DNA from: Shewanella inventionis
Lineage (GTDB): Bacteria; Pseudomonadota; Gammaproteobacteria; Enterobacterales; Shewanellaceae
Direction of reading: 5' to 3'
Length of the DNA stretch: 64,000 bases
NCBI RefSeq assembly: GCF_014641855.1
Contig: NZ_BMII01000007.1
Location: 1-64,000, forward strand
Shown: positions 1 to 9,137 of the stretch, piece by piece
Position numbering within the stretch: position 1 is the first letter of the stretch
Layout of the letters: every line of letters starts with the position of its first letter
Notes under the pieces: generated by a model
What the model was told of the DNA's origin: nothing
Databases searched by the model: none
What the model saw: the letters and a program-made list of their open reading frames with translations, nothing else
Program-made: the position numbers and the translations under genes

Positions 1-202
1 TACCATTTTCAAAAGAGACAAATTTGCGCAACCAATCGAGACGGTCGTGTCCAAAATCCTCAATTTCTTCCCACCCTTGGCAGCCAGCAATCACAGCGCT
101 GAGGGTAAGGAATAGGATATCAAAGAGCTTATGGACAACTTTACCTTGTTGACGAGGGTCATCAATGCTTGAAAAATATTTGAATAGCTGTAGTTGAGAC
201 AT
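1..202 (-). CDS. ISAs1 family transposase, N-terminal fragment
   Basis: The open frame from ATG at 202 to the window edge starts MSQLQLFKYFSSIDDPRQQG and continues with FDILFLTLSAVIAGCQGWEE. This is the typical start of ISAs1/H-repeat transposases: the DDE_Tnp_1-associated N-terminal domain with a conserved DPR-QG segment and a hydrophobic helix. About 67 codons are visible; the DDE catalytic core lies beyond the left edge. The gene belongs to the element that interrupts the BCCT transporter. It is too short at its 5' end for the ORF caller, but the frame is clear. Confidence 0.8.
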   Translation of the reverse strand, partial: MSQLQLFKYFSSIDDPRQQGKVVHKLFDILFLTLSAVIAGCQGWEEIEDFGHDRLDWLRKFVSFENG

Positions 203-279
203 AGATTAACTTACTTCTTACAAAAAGAAGTATAAGATCACAAACTCAAGTCAAGGTAAAGCTTCGTGATCTTGCCCTG
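1..279 (-). mobile_element. ISAs1-type insertion sequence, right part only
   Basis: A transposase gene reads leftward out of the window, and its outer boundary can be placed at 279. On the minus strand the BCCT transporter reading frame is intact up to its LVRLYT codons and then abruptly becomes CAGGGCAAGATCACGAAGC (279 down to 261), which looks like an IS terminal sequence. The other end and any target duplication lie outside the window. The ISAs1 family assignment rests on the transposase N-terminus; the exact terminal repeat is inferred from the break in the host gene. Confidence 0.75.
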
Positions 280-1241
280 GTGTACAAGCGAACCAATGAA
301 TCTAATGAGTTAATCACAAAAGTAATGCCAACGATTACCATTGCAAGGTTATAAAATCCAGTAGTATCAATACCATTAGCGCTATAGTAATAAAGCACAG
401 TAAACCAAATTGCAATTGGAATAGACGGGAAGACCATCATCGCCAGTAGTACTTGATAGGTTTTCATGCCGCCAACAAAACGTGAGGTAAATTGGCCAAT
501 CATGATGCTCCAGGCAAACCACCAAAATAGATAAAACTCGTGGTAATCATTCATTGGCAATACAAACTCATGCATATTGGCAAAGTAGCCGCCAATTAAT
601 GCAAAGGTGTTAAAAAATTCGCCAACGCTTGAGTCTTCACCCAAAAATGCCCCAGACCACATAAGGGCGATTAAGCCAAAGAATAACCAAGTACTGGCAA
701 GGCTTAAGTAACGTACATATTTAATGCTGGTACTTGAGTATACCGCTGCGGCAATCACCATAAATACGATTAAATAAAAGCTACTCACTAGCGATTCGCC
801 ATCACCTAGGTTGGGCAAATACCAGGGTAGGTTGGTTAGCAATAAATACGCAGTAAAGGCGCAGGTACCAATAATGACTAGGTTATTAATAAACTTTATT
901 AATGGTATTTCAAAATACTTCACTCTTGGTTCTATCACACAAAAATAGAAACAGGTTAAAAAGTAAAATGCCCAAATTAAACAGGCCCAAAAGCCAAACT
1001 CAATGGCAAGTGGATTAGTAAAACCGTATTCAGGGCTGGCGGCTAAATCTGCATACCCCGCAAATTCGGTTAGCGGGAACATAATCAGTCCCACATCTAA
1101 ACCAGAGGTAAATAAAATCGCAATAAAAGTAAATTTACGCACCGGCGTGACGCCAATACATTGCATATTACCCCAACGATAAATCACAAATGCGATGGCG
1201 GAAAAAGTAAATAAAATGCCGATTGATAACCAGGTAGTCAT
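246..1241 (-). pseudogene. BCCT family (choline/betaine-type) transporter, 3' end removed by IS
   Basis: A polytopic membrane protein with about eight hydrophobic segments. It carries BCCT-like segments, including FWWFAWSIMIGQFTSR, corresponding to the Trp-rich segment that lines the substrate site in BetP/BetT, and FVINSLDSLVRLYT. The host-derived frame ends at 280; the last ten residues and the stop come from the inserted element. Several C-terminal membrane helices are therefore missing and transport activity is unlikely. It follows betIBA in the same direction, where choline transporters are commonly found, so choline is the probable original substrate. The start at 1241 follows GGAG and overlaps the stop of a short leader ORF (TAATG). 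Confidence 0.8.
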
Positions 1242-1276
1242 TACTTAGCTCCTGCTTTTATTGTGCGTGCAAACAT
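1241..1276 (-). CDS. 11-residue leader ORF coupled to the BCCT gene
   Basis: An ORF MFARTIKAGAK starts at 1276 behind a strong AAGGAG (1285-1290) and ends TAA at 1243-1241, sharing one base with the transporter ATG. The transporter's own GGAGCTAA lies inside this ORF, and the same GGAGCTAA also precedes the leader ATG, so the translation signal is duplicated. Termination-reinitiation coupling is a reasonable inference. The peptide resembles nothing I recognise, and no attenuator hairpin was found. It may simply be a fortuitous ORF. Confidence 0.4.
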   Translation of the reverse strand: MFARTIKAGAK

Positions 1277-1455
1277 AGTGTTAGCTCCTTGTTGCATGTT
1301 TATATTTCGCCATAGAACAATTTTTAAAGACAATCACGCCCTCAAGCCTTAAATATCGCTGTCGATAGTTAAATCCTGATAGATTGAACTTGGCTTAAAT
1401 TGACCATTTACAAATATGTAGGTTGGCCAGTTACCCATAAAACGGATGATATTAA

Positions 1456-3150
1456 TTAACTCAACGCTCTCTTTGGCGCTTGCTGGCGTTGTTGCTGTTG
1501 CCAATCATTGGCGAGCGTCACGTTGGCCAAATTCGGTGCTAATAGCTTGTTACCTAAAATTATGTCGGCGGCGCGCTCTGCAACCATAATGGTGGGTGAA
1601 TTTAAGTTACCATTTGGGATGGTAGGGAATATTGACGAATCCACAACACGTAATCCTTTAATACCATGGACTTTGGTTTCTGAGTCCACTACAGCCATAT
1701 CATCTTCGCCCATTTTGCATGAGCAAGATGGGTGATAAGCACTCTCAACTGATCTGCGCACAATTGCATCGATTTGCTCGTCAGTTTGAACGGCTAGCCC
1801 AGGCTGAATTTCTTCACCACGATATTCATCTAACGCCGGTTGATTAATAATCTCGCGGGTTAAACGCACACATGCTCTAAAGCCTTCAATGTCATCTTGA
1901 TGTGATAAATAATTAAACTGGATCTTAGGCGCAACCTTGGCATCATTTGAAACCACGGTGACAGCGCCACGACTTTTTGGCTTGTTATGGCCAATGTGAA
2001 CCTGAAAACCATGGCCTGCAAAGGCTTCTTTACCGTCATATCGCATTGCGGCAGGCAAGAAGTGATATTGAAGATCCGGCCATTCAAGCCCAGGTTTTGA
2101 GCGAATAAAGCCACAAGACTCAAAATGATTTGTCGCACCTAAACCTGATTTATTTACAATCCAGCGGGTACCAATGAATAATTTATTCAATGGATCTAAT
2201 TTGCCGTTGAGCGAAATCGGCTTTAAGCACTTAAATTGAAAGTAAAACTCCAGGTGGTCCTGCAGGTTTTGTCCCACGCCCGGTAAATGATGAATGGGCT
2301 CAATACCGGCATCTGTGAGTGTTTGCTTATCGCCAATACCAGATAATTGCAAAATGTGTGGCGACCCAATAGAGCCTGCAGACAGCACAATCTCTTTATT
2401 GCACATCTCCTCTAGCATTTGGCCTTTACGCTCAAAACGTACACCCACAGCCGTTTTACCTTGCATTATCACGTTATGAACGAGTGCATGCGTTACAACA
2501 GTTAAATTGTCACGCTTCATTGCTGGGCGTAAATATGCATTAGCGGTTGACCAGCGCACACCGTTTTTAACCGTCATGTGCATAGGGCCAAAACCTTCTT
2601 GTTGGCTAGCGTTATAGTCGGCGGTTGCTAAATATCCGGCATCTACACCGGCATCAACAAAGGCCTGATACAGCGGGTTTTTCATCTCGTTACCGTTGTT
2701 AACCGCTAATGGGCCGTTGTCGCCGCGATACGAGTTGCCACCAAATGACCATGTTTCTGCTTTTTTGAAATACGGCAAGCAATGGGCATAGTTCCAGTCT
2801 TTAGCGCCGTGTTGTTGCCACTCGTCAAAATCACGGGCATGTCCACGTACATATACCATGCCGTTAATTGACGATGAGCCGCCCAACACTTTACCGCGAG
2901 GGCAATGCATACGGCGATCATCAAGATGTGGCTCAGCTTCAGTTTCAAACTGCCAAGCGTACTTTTTGGTATTCATCGGGATAGAAAGCGCGGTTGGCAT
3001 TTGGATAAATATGCTTTTATCGCTACCACCGGTTTCTAATAACAACACCTGGTTTTTTGGATCTTCAGTTAAGCGATTTGCCAGTACACAGCCTGCGCTA
3101 CCTGCACCGACAATAATATAATCGTATTGATGAGACATAAGTTGCGTCAC
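1456..3150 (-). CDS. betA: Choline dehydrogenase (GMC oxidoreductase)
   Basis: Catalyses the FAD-dependent oxidation of choline to betaine aldehyde, and usually of the aldehyde as well, normally at the inner face of the membrane. The 564-residue length fits BetA. The N-terminal dinucleotide fold [17 protein letters not shown] is intact, as are the GMC signatures around [18 protein letters not shown] and [15 protein letters not shown]. The C-terminal active-site region contains [12 protein letters not shown] and [14 protein letters not shown]. Third gene of betI-betB-betA; it starts two bases after the betB stop, so the genes are almost certainly co-transcribed. Confidence 0.95.
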   Translation of the reverse strand: MTQLMSHQYDYIIVGAGSAGCVLANRLTEDPKNQVLLLETGGSDKSIFIQMPTALSIPMNTKKYAWQFETEAEPHLDDRRMHCPRGKVLGGSSSINGMVYVRGHARDFDEWQQHGAKDWNYAHCLPYFKKAETWSFGGNSYRGDNGPLAVNNGNEMKNPLYQAFVDAGVDAGYLATADYNASQQEGFGPMHMTVKNGVRWSTANAYLRPAMKRDNLTVVTHALVHNVIMQGKTAVGVRFERKGQMLEEMCNKEIVLSAGSIGSPHILQLSGIGDKQTLTDAGIEPIHHLPGVGQNLQDHLEFYFQFKCLKPISLNGKLDPLNKLFIGTRWIVNKSGLGATNHFESCGFIRSKPGLEWPDLQYHFLPAAMRYDGKEAFAGHGFQVHIGHNKPKSRGAVTVVSNDAKVAPKIQFNYLSHQDDIEGFRACVRLTREIINQPALDEYRGEEIQPGLAVQTDEQIDAIVRRSVESAYHPSCSCKMGEDDMAVVDSETKVHGIKGLRVVDSSIFPTIPNGNLNSPTIMVAERAADIILGNKLLAPNLANVTLANDWQQQQRQQAPKRALS

Positions 3151-3152
3151 TC

Positions 3153-4619
3153 CTAAAATGGGCTTTCAAGCGACTGCATACCAACGTATACCGCTTTGAT
3201 TTGAGTGTATGCCTTTAATGTTTCGCTGCCATTTTCGCGGCCAATGCCCGACATTTTATAACCACCCACAGGCATTTCTGCAGGCGATGCGCCATAGGCA
3301 TTTATCCAACAAATACCTGCTTGTAATTGGTGTATTACGCGGTGAGCACGGCTAATGTCTTGAGTAAATACGCCAGCGGCAAGGCCTAGGTGAGTATTGT
3401 TAGCTCGTTCAATGACTTCTTGTTCGTCATCAAAGGTTAATACCGACATTACAGGGCCAAAAATTTCTTCTTTAACTATGGTCATATCATCGGTGCAATC
3501 GGTGAAAATGGTCGGTGCAACAAAAAAGCCATGTGGGGCGTTATCGGGTTGTAACGCTGTGCCGCCAGTCAGTAGTGTTGCGCCTTCTTTTTTACCAATA
3601 GCGATATACTCAAGCACTTTTTGTTGATGACCTCGTGAGATCAACGCGCCAAAGTTGGTTTCAGCATCCATTGGGTCGCCGCAAACAATATTGTTTTCTG
3701 TGCGTTGCTTTAAGCGTTCAATAAATGTGGGGTACATGTCTTTTTGCACAAACACACGTGTGCCATTGGTACACACCTCACCTTGAGTGTAAAAATTGGC
3801 TAGCATGGCAGCAGACACTGCGTTTTCGACATCGGCATCATTGAAGATAATTAACGGCGATTTACCGCCAAGTTCCATGGTGACTTCTTTTAAGGTGCTA
3901 GACGCCGCGGCCATGACTTTAGTGCCTGTGCCAACTTCACCCGTAAATGACACTTTAGCGATATCATCATGGGTGGTTAACCATGCGCCCACACGGCCAT
4001 CGCCTTGAACCACGTTAAATACGCCATCAGGTACGCCAGCTTGAGTGAATATTTCGGCTAAACGCATTGCACCGCGTGGGGTTTCTTCAGAAGGCTTAAA
4101 AATCATCACATTGCCGCAAGCTAAAGCTGGGGCCGCTTTCCAACATGCAATTTGTAATGGGTAGTTCCATGCGCCAATACCAGCGCAAATGCCTAATGGC
4201 TCGCGGCGGGTATAGTAAAAGTCTTCGCCAACAGGTTGCTGGTTTCCTTCAATGCTGGGGGCAAGGCCTGCAAAAAACTCAATTGAATCAGCACCAGTGA
4301 CAATGTCGACCACGGAGGCTTCTTGCCAAGGTTTACCTGTGTCGAGTACTTCTCCCGCGGCAAGTTCGTCATTGTGCTCGCGCAATAAGGCTACGGCTTT
4401 TAATAAAATTCGGCTGCGTGCCATTGGGCTCATTTTTGACCATACAGCAAAGCCTGCTTTTGCACTGTCGATGGCGGCTTGTTTTACTTTATCGGTGGCG
4501 ACTTCAACTAAATAACTCACACTGCCAGTAGCAGGGTTGATGACTTCGAAGGTTTCTCCGCTGCCATTTGAAATATATTGACCGTGTACATAATTTTGAT
4601 AAGTGACTAACGCTGACAT
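3153..4619 (-). CDS. betB: Betaine aldehyde dehydrogenase
   Basis: Oxidises betaine aldehyde to glycine betaine with NAD(P)+, completing osmoprotectant synthesis from choline in the cytoplasm. The protein has 488 residues, the normal BetB size. It shows the ALDH glutamate motif MELGGKSPL, the catalytic-cysteine loop [14 protein letters not shown] and the C-terminal [11 protein letters not shown] segment. [16 protein letters not shown]-like sequence marks the cofactor domain. The start codon overlaps the betI stop (TAATG at 4619), consistent with translational coupling to the repressor gene. Confidence 0.95.
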   Translation of the reverse strand: MSALVTYQNYVHGQYISNGSGETFEVINPATGSVSYLVEVATDKVKQAAIDSAKAGFAVWSKMSPMARSRILLKAVALLREHNDELAAGEVLDTGKPWQEASVVDIVTGADSIEFFAGLAPSIEGNQQPVGEDFYYTRREPLGICAGIGAWNYPLQIACWKAAPALACGNVMIFKPSEETPRGAMRLAEIFTQAGVPDGVFNVVQGDGRVGAWLTTHDDIAKVSFTGEVGTGTKVMAAASSTLKEVTMELGGKSPLIIFNDADVENAVSAAMLANFYTQGEVCTNGTRVFVQKDMYPTFIERLKQRTENNIVCGDPMDAETNFGALISRGHQQKVLEYIAIGKKEGATLLTGGTALQPDNAPHGFFVAPTIFTDCTDDMTIVKEEIFGPVMSVLTFDDEQEVIERANNTHLGLAAGVFTQDISRAHRVIHQLQAGICWINAYGASPAEMPVGGYKMSGIGRENGSETLKAYTQIKAVYVGMQSLESPF

Positions 4620-5215
4620 TAAATTTCTCCGTGTTGCACTAGTACTGCCTCTATAAAGGCTTTTGATAGCGTCTGGGCTTGCTTAAATTCTTGACTAGGG
4701 TTGCTGCTTAAGGCACTACGCAACCAAAAACCGTCAATGATTGCCGCGGTTTGCTTGGCGGCATTTACAGCCTCAGCCTTAGGCAATAATTGTTTAAATG
4801 AGTAGAGCAGATTGCTGTAAAGACGGTGGTTATTAATGTTTTGCAATCTTGCCAATCCAGGGTCGTGCATGGCTTGAGACCAAAAGCTTAGCCATGTTTT
4901 GGTGGCCGCATTTGAACGTTGCAGCTCGGTAAAGTTGGCTTCGACTATGATCGACAAGCGCTCTGGTGCGGTTAATGTTTTGCCTGACGTTTTCGCCAGT
5001 AAGGCTTGCTTTAACTCTTCTAGTAAGAATTTTAACGTGGCTTCGATTAACCCTTGTTTCCCACCAAAGTAATGACTGATGATCCCTGATGACATACCCG
5101 CTAACCCACTGATCGTGTTGATAGTGGTGTGCTGTAATCCATGACGTTCGACAGACATTAACGTGGCATCGATGAGCTGTTGTTGTCTGACGTTTTTCAT
5201 TGCAGGTCTTGGCAT
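4619..5215 (-). CDS. betI: TetR family choline-responsive repressor BetI
   Basis: A 198-residue TetR-type repressor. The N-terminal helix-turn-helix covers about residues 10-55 ([17 protein letters not shown], then [20 protein letters not shown]), a BetI-like arrangement. BetI represses the bet genes until choline binds its C-terminal domain. It is the first gene of the leftward operon, and a long perfect palindrome lies 27 bp upstream, so negative autoregulation is likely. The start at 5215 gives [13 protein letters not shown], close to other BetI proteins. Confidence 0.92.
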   Translation of the reverse strand: MPRPAMKNVRQQQLIDATLMSVERHGLQHTTINTISGLAGMSSGIISHYFGGKQGLIEATLKFLLEELKQALLAKTSGKTLTAPERLSIIVEANFTELQRSNAATKTWLSFWSQAMHDPGLARLQNINNHRLYSNLLYSFKQLLPKAEAVNAAKQTAAIIDGFWLRSALSSNPSQEFKQAQTLSKAFIEAVLVQHGEI

Positions 5216-5241
5216 AAATAACTCCCTTTTTATCGCTAGAA

Positions 5242-5271
5242 CGTTATTAATTGAACGTTCAATTAATAACG
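5242..5271. promoter_or_regulatory. BetI operator, 30-bp perfect palindrome
   Basis: Each half is CGTTATTAATTGAAC read inward and the two halves are exact reverse complements. The centre TTGAACGTTCAA resembles the known BetI operator core. It lies 27 bp upstream of the betI ATG, where bound repressor would cover the promoter. Confidence 0.8.
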
Positions 5272-5766
5272 ATCCTAATGATTAGAGTTGTAACTATCAA
5301 GTGTTTATTTGATCTGGATCATAAAAAACACTCTTGACAAACGGTTTTAAAATTGTGCGGTTGTTAGTAAGTCATTGTTAATAAATAATTTATTTAAATT
5401 GAACTTAACGAAATACTAAAGTAATTAATTTTTAATTCATTTTAGCTGTAATGATTTGGCTGTTGCTATTTAAGTCAATCTGGTAATGACATTAACTTAG
5501 TAACATGGCACTGGCTGCTAAGTTGTGAAGCATTAGTTGGCATAGTCAGTTAAGCGACTCGTTAAATTATGACTTAGTGAGACAGTAGGCTCGGGCAAAG
5601 ATCACACTTAATAAAATATAATTGGCATAGGCTATTAATGGGTATGTAAATTGCTTTACAGGTAATTGAGGGCAAGTTAACAATCATGCTAATGAGCCAG
5701 CGATCACTGACAAACTGAATAACACTCACTGAATAAAGCAGTACCAATACTGCAAGAGAGAATAAA
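5272..5766. other. Intergenic region between betI and the NifX-like gene
   Basis: Apart from the FNR-like box no gene is convincing here. The reverse-strand frame at 5574-5831 overlaps the next gene, has no ribosome-binding site and encodes no recognisable protein. The last 20 bases before 5767 include AGAGAG, a usable ribosome-binding site. The promoter of the NifX-like gene was not located with confidence. Confidence 0.4.
5309..5322. promoter_or_regulatory. FNR/CRP-like site upstream of betI
   Basis: TTGAT-CTGG-ATCAT matches the FNR consensus TTGAT-N4-ATCAA at 9 of 10 positions. It is 94 bp from the betI start. A role in the bet operon or in an unseen rightward transcript is inference. Confidence 0.45.
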
Positions 5767-6291
5767 ATGATTACAGCCATACCAATAAAAGATGACCATA
5801 TTGCCAGCCATTTTAGCCGTGCAGATAGCATGCTTATTATTAATGAACAGGCAGAAGTGATAACGCGTTTTGCTAACCCAGCTTTAGCTGCTGGCTGTGA
5901 TGGTAAAAAACAACTATTGAATTTGATTGTGGCCCATGGCGCAGAGCGGGTTATTGTGCGAAATATTGGTCAGCAATTACTGTCTAAAATACTCAATCAT
6001 CAACTGAAAGTGTTTCATGTAAAAAATGGCCGTACAACCATTGAAGATTTAGCACATAATCATTTACCACAATGTGAGCAATTTAGTGATGCGATACAAG
6101 GCAGACCATCAATGAAGCATTTAGCTAAACAAGCCAATGGTGGTTGTTGCGATCATGAACATGGTGAAGGTGGTTGTCATGGTGGACATTGCGACTCCCA
6201 CGATCATCATGCAAGTGATATTGAGCGACCAGAGGGCATACACATGAAGCGGTGTTGCCAGAAAAAACATTCTTTATTACGACACAACTAA
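5767..6291 (+). CDS. NifX/NifB-type cofactor-binding domain protein with Cys/His-rich tail
   Basis: Residues 1 to about 110 match the dinitrogenase iron-molybdenum cofactor family fold (NifX, NafY, NifB C-terminal domain), including GKKQLLNLIVAHGAERVIVRNIGQQLLSKI. Members bind metal-sulfur clusters. The last 50 residues are unusual: CCDHEHGEGGCHGGHCDSHDHH followed by KRCCQKK, a probable soft-metal-binding tail. No nitrogenase genes are nearby. The stop overlaps the end of the convergent sigma54 activator gene by four bases. Similar NifX-like proteins accompany sigma54 activators in the orange-protein loci of sulfate reducers, so a thiomolybdate, copper or iron-sulfur role in sulfide handling is an inference. 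Confidence 0.7.
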   Translation: MITAIPIKDDHIASHFSRADSMLIINEQAEVITRFANPALAAGCDGKKQLLNLIVAHGAERVIVRNIGQQLLSKILNHQLKVFHVKNGRTTIEDLAHNHLPQCEQFSDAIQGRPSMKHLAKQANGGCCDHEHGEGGCHGGHCDSHDHHASDIERPEGIHMKRCCQKKHSLLRHN

Positions 6292-7610
6292 TTTGCTACA
6301 GGCAGCTTTAAGCCATAACGTTGCAATTTTCGGTATAAGGTTCGTACGCTCACATTAAGCATGATGGCTAATTCAGCAGGCGAACCTTGATATTGTTGGC
6401 AAACTTTGGACAAATATTCTGCTTCAACATCATCTAAACTGATCACTGCAGTGTCGACAGCCTGGGCCTGATTAACTGTTGTTGTTTTAGAATGGGTAAT
6501 GCTCTCGGGCAGATCACTTCTGTGGATAATATCTTCGTTTGCTATTAACGCAGATTGTTCAATGATATTTTTGAGTTCACGAATATTGCCTGGAAACGGA
6601 TACTGGCTTAATAGCGTTAATGCATTGTTGGAAAACTTCTTATGTTTGTATTCTGATAATCTTATAAAGTGATTGGCGAGGACTGGAATATCTTCCTGAC
6701 GTTCACGCAGTGAGGGCAGGTAAATAGGAAAACCCGCTATTCGATAATAAAGGTCGCGGCGAAATTCACCTTTTTCAACTAAATCGAGTAAGTTTTTATG
6801 GCTGGCGCTGACTAATCTAAAATCCGAACGTTTTTGCTTTAATCCCCCCACGGCACGATAACATTGTGTTTCTAATAACCTGAGCAGTTTAACCTGCATA
6901 TTCATTGGAATATCACCAATTTCATCAAAGAACACTGTGCCGCCATGTGCGATTTCAATTAAGCCTTTTTTAGTGGTTGTTGCTCCGGTAAACGCGCCTT
7001 TTTCATAACCAAAAAGTTCGCTTTCAAATAAACTTTCGTTCAAACCGGTACATTCAATCACTACAAAAGGTTTTTCTTTTCTATTGCTTGCGGCATGAAC
7101 CGCTTTTGCCACTAGCTCTTTACCTGCGCCTGTTTCACCCTGTAATAACACGGCGATATTAGACTGAGATGCCCGATTAATTTTATTGAGCATCTGTTTA
7201 AATGGCGCTGACTGGCCGATCATTGTGTCTTTTTTAGACTCGGTGGATGCATAGTCAATGGCATCTAAAATCTCAAGAAAACCCATGATTTTGCCGTTAT
7301 CGCCTTTAATTGGTTTCATCAAAATATCGCAATACGATTTGCCATCAGTTGTATTGTGAATATGCACAGCATTTGCAGCTCGCGCAGTGTTTTGGCATTG
7401 CTGCAAGGGACATTGTTCTCCGTGTTTGTCACAAGGCTCATTACTGTGGTGCGATATCTGATGACAACGGCTTTGTCCTAATGTGACTTCAGTGTCATAG
7501 GTTTCGAGGTAGGCTTTATTTACCGCATGTATAACATAATCAGGCGTGATAAAGATGGCAGGTTTATCAATTGCATTGATCATCGACTGTACTACGGTGG
7601 TGTTTTTCAT
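6288..7610 (-). CDS. Sigma54-dependent activator: Cys-rich PAS, AAA+, Fis-type HTH
   Basis: A 440-residue enhancer-binding protein. Residues 5-110 form a PAS-like domain carrying Cys49, Cys60, Cys67 and Cys72 with several histidines ([12 protein letters not shown], then EQCPLQQC). Residues 128-360 are the AAA+ module with Walker A GETGAGKE, the sigma54-contact loop GAFTGA and FFDEIGDIP. The C-terminus is a Fis-type helix-turn-helix ([25 protein letters not shown]). The Cys cluster suggests redox, metal or persulfide sensing. It is transcribed away from the sulfide:quinone oxidoreductase operon, and the shared region holds a -24/-12 promoter and an inverted repeat. The sulfide genes as targets are an inference. 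Confidence 0.88.
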   Translation of the reverse strand: MKNTTVVQSMINAIDKPAIFITPDYVIHAVNKAYLETYDTEVTLGQSRCHQISHHSNEPCDKHGEQCPLQQCQNTARAANAVHIHNTTDGKSYCDILMKPIKGDNGKIMGFLEILDAIDYASTESKKDTMIGQSAPFKQMLNKINRASQSNIAVLLQGETGAGKELVAKAVHAASNRKEKPFVVIECTGLNESLFESELFGYEKGAFTGATTTKKGLIEIAHGGTVFFDEIGDIPMNMQVKLLRLLETQCYRAVGGLKQKRSDFRLVSASHKNLLDLVEKGEFRRDLYYRIAGFPIYLPSLRERQEDIPVLANHFIRLSEYKHKKFSNNALTLLSQYPFPGNIRELKNIIEQSALIANEDIIHRSDLPESITHSKTTTVNQAQAVDTAVISLDDVEAEYLSKVCQQYQGSPAELAIMLNVSVRTLYRKLQRYGLKLPVAN

Positions 7611-7638
7611 AAGGATAGGATCTTTTTTACATATAAAG

Positions 7639-7683
7639 TGTCATATTTATCATCAAAAATGACATTTAGTGTCATTTTTGTCA
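7639..7683. promoter_or_regulatory. Candidate enhancer sites of the sigma54 activator
   Basis: A perfect inverted repeat, CAAAAATGACA (7654-7664) and TGTCATTTTTG (7670-7680) with a 5-base spacer, is flanked by further TGTCA copies at 7639 and 7679. It lies 29-72 bp before the activator ATG and about 86-130 bp upstream of the sigma54 promoter at 7769, the usual enhancer distance. Confidence 0.65.
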
Positions 7684-7768
7684 ATTGCTTTCCCTAGCAG
7701 ATTTAGATTATTTCTAGCAACACTTTTTAACTTATTGTAAATGTTGCTATTAATATTTATTTGTGACA

Positions 7769-7784
7769 TGGCACAAGCTTTGTA
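7769..7784 (+). promoter_or_regulatory. Sigma54 (-24/-12) promoter of the SQR operon
   Basis: TGGCAC, five bases, then TTGTA: a perfect -24 element and correct spacing, with one deviation (T for C) in the -12 TTGC. It lies about 70 bp before the SQR start. Its position between an activator gene and its probable target supports the call. Confidence 0.7.
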
Positions 7785-7850
7785 TAGCAATAGTTTACAT
7801 ATCTCTACAAATAATCACGTTTATAGAGAAGGTCAATGGAGCGTAATGCA

Positions 7851-9137
7851 ATGGCAAAAATTGTAGTACTAGGTGCTGGTACAGGTGGCATGCCTGCAGC
7901 TTATGAAATTAAACACCTGCTGGGTCAAGAGCATCAAGTGTTGATGGTTAATGAACGAGAGCATTTTCGCTTTATTCCTTCTAACCCTTGGGTGGCTGTT
8001 GGTTGGCGTGAGCCTGATGCGATAAGCATTCCTATTGCTAAACATTTAGCCAAAAAACACATTGATTTTATCTGTGCTTTTGTCACTAAAATTGATGCTG
8101 ACAACAACCAATTGATCACCGCTGAACATGACGTTATCGATTACGATTATTTGGTGATTGCCTCTGGGCCCAAATTGGCATTTGATACAATTCCTGGGGC
8201 AGGTCCAGAGCACTTTACTCAGTCAGTTTGTTCTCTTGAACATGCTTTATCTTGTAAAGAAAATGTTGATGCACTTATTGCTAACCCTGGTCCAGTTTTA
8301 GTGGGAACATTTCAAGGTGCGAGTTGTTTTGGCCCTGCTTATGAATATGTGTTTATCCTCGATAAGGTATTACGTGATGCCGGCATAAGAAAGCACGTAC
8401 CCATCCAATTTATTACCAGCGAACCTTATATCGGGCATTTGGGGCTTGATGGTGTGGGTGATTCTAAATCGATGCTGGAATCAGCATTACGCCAACGAGA
8501 TATAAAATGGATATGCAATGCCAGCGTTGATTACATCGAGAAAGACACAATGCATATTGATGAGCTAGATCGCAAAGGTAATATTGATTTTAATCACGCG
8601 CTCCCCTTTAAGCATGCGATGTTTATCCCGCCGTTTGTGGGTATAGATGCTGTGGCAAATGTTGATGGCCTGTGTAATAAAAAAGGCTTTGTGATTACCG
8701 ATGAGCATCAGCGTTCTATCCGATATGGCAATATTTTTGCTGGTGGCGTTTGTGTTGCCATTCCTCCGGCTTCAACGACCCCCGTGCCAACAGGAATGCC
8801 GAAAACCGGTTATATGATTGAATCGATGATGACTGCAATAGCACATAACTTACACAACATTATTGTGAAAAAGAGCGAACCTACAAGTAAAGGCACCTGG
8901 AATGCTATTTGTATTGCCGACATGGGAGATACGGGTGCAGTGTTTATTGCCATGCCACAAATTGCTCCACGTAATGTGTCCTGGTTTGCAACAGGCAAAT
9001 GGGCACACTTAGCCAAGATTGGCTTTGAAAAATACTTCTTATCGAAAATGAAGAGTGGAAGTAGCGAACCACTTTATGAAAAGTACGCACTAAAACTAAT
9101 GGGAATAACACGTCTAGAAGAGGAAGATGACAAATGA
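7851..9137 (+). CDS. Sulfide:quinone oxidoreductase family flavoprotein
   Basis: Oxidises sulfide and passes electrons to the membrane quinone pool. The N-terminal FAD fold is KIVVLGAGTGGMPAAYEIK. The two catalytic cysteines typical of SQRs are present: Cys159 in QGASCFGPAYE and Cys301 in FAGGVCVAIPP, followed by the conserved TPVPTGMPKTG. The C-terminus has amphipathic membrane-anchoring character. The 428-residue length is normal. An ATG at 7836 is in frame, but its ribosome-binding site is only three bases away; the ATG at 7851 has GGAG nine bases upstream and gives the usual MAKIVVLG start. Downstream genes overlap or follow closely. Confidence 0.9.
   Translation: MAKIVVLGAGTGGMPAAYEIKHLLGQEHQVLMVNEREHFRFIPSNPWVAVGWREPDAISIPIAKHLAKKHIDFICAFVTKIDADNNQLITAEHDVIDYDYLVIASGPKLAFDTIPGAGPEHFTQSVCSLEHALSCKENVDALIANPGPVLVGTFQGASCFGPAYEYVFILDKVLRDAGIRKHVPIQFITSEPYIGHLGLDGVGDSKSMLESALRQRDIKWICNASVDYIEKDTMHIDELDRKGNIDFNHALPFKHAMFIPPFVGIDAVANVDGLCNKKGFVITDEHQRSIRYGNIFAGGVCVAIPPASTTPVPTGMPKTGYMIESMMTAIAHNLHNIIVKKSEPTSKGTWNAICIADMGDTGAVFIAMPQIAPRNVSWFATGKWAHLAKIGFEKYFLSKMKSGSSEPLYEKYALKLMGITRLEEEDDK

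Noticed and set aside
2858-3121. Forward-strand frames inside betA, betB and other genes
   Set aside because: All lie antisense within well-supported genes and encode nothing recognisable.
5512-5526. TGGCTG-N5-TTGT resembling a sigma54 promoter upstream of the NifX-like gene
   Set aside because: Both elements deviate from consensus and it is 240 bases from the gene; too weak to call.
5574-5831. 85-codon reverse-strand frame
   Set aside because: Overlaps the NifX-like gene, lacks a ribosome-binding site and looks like an antisense shadow.
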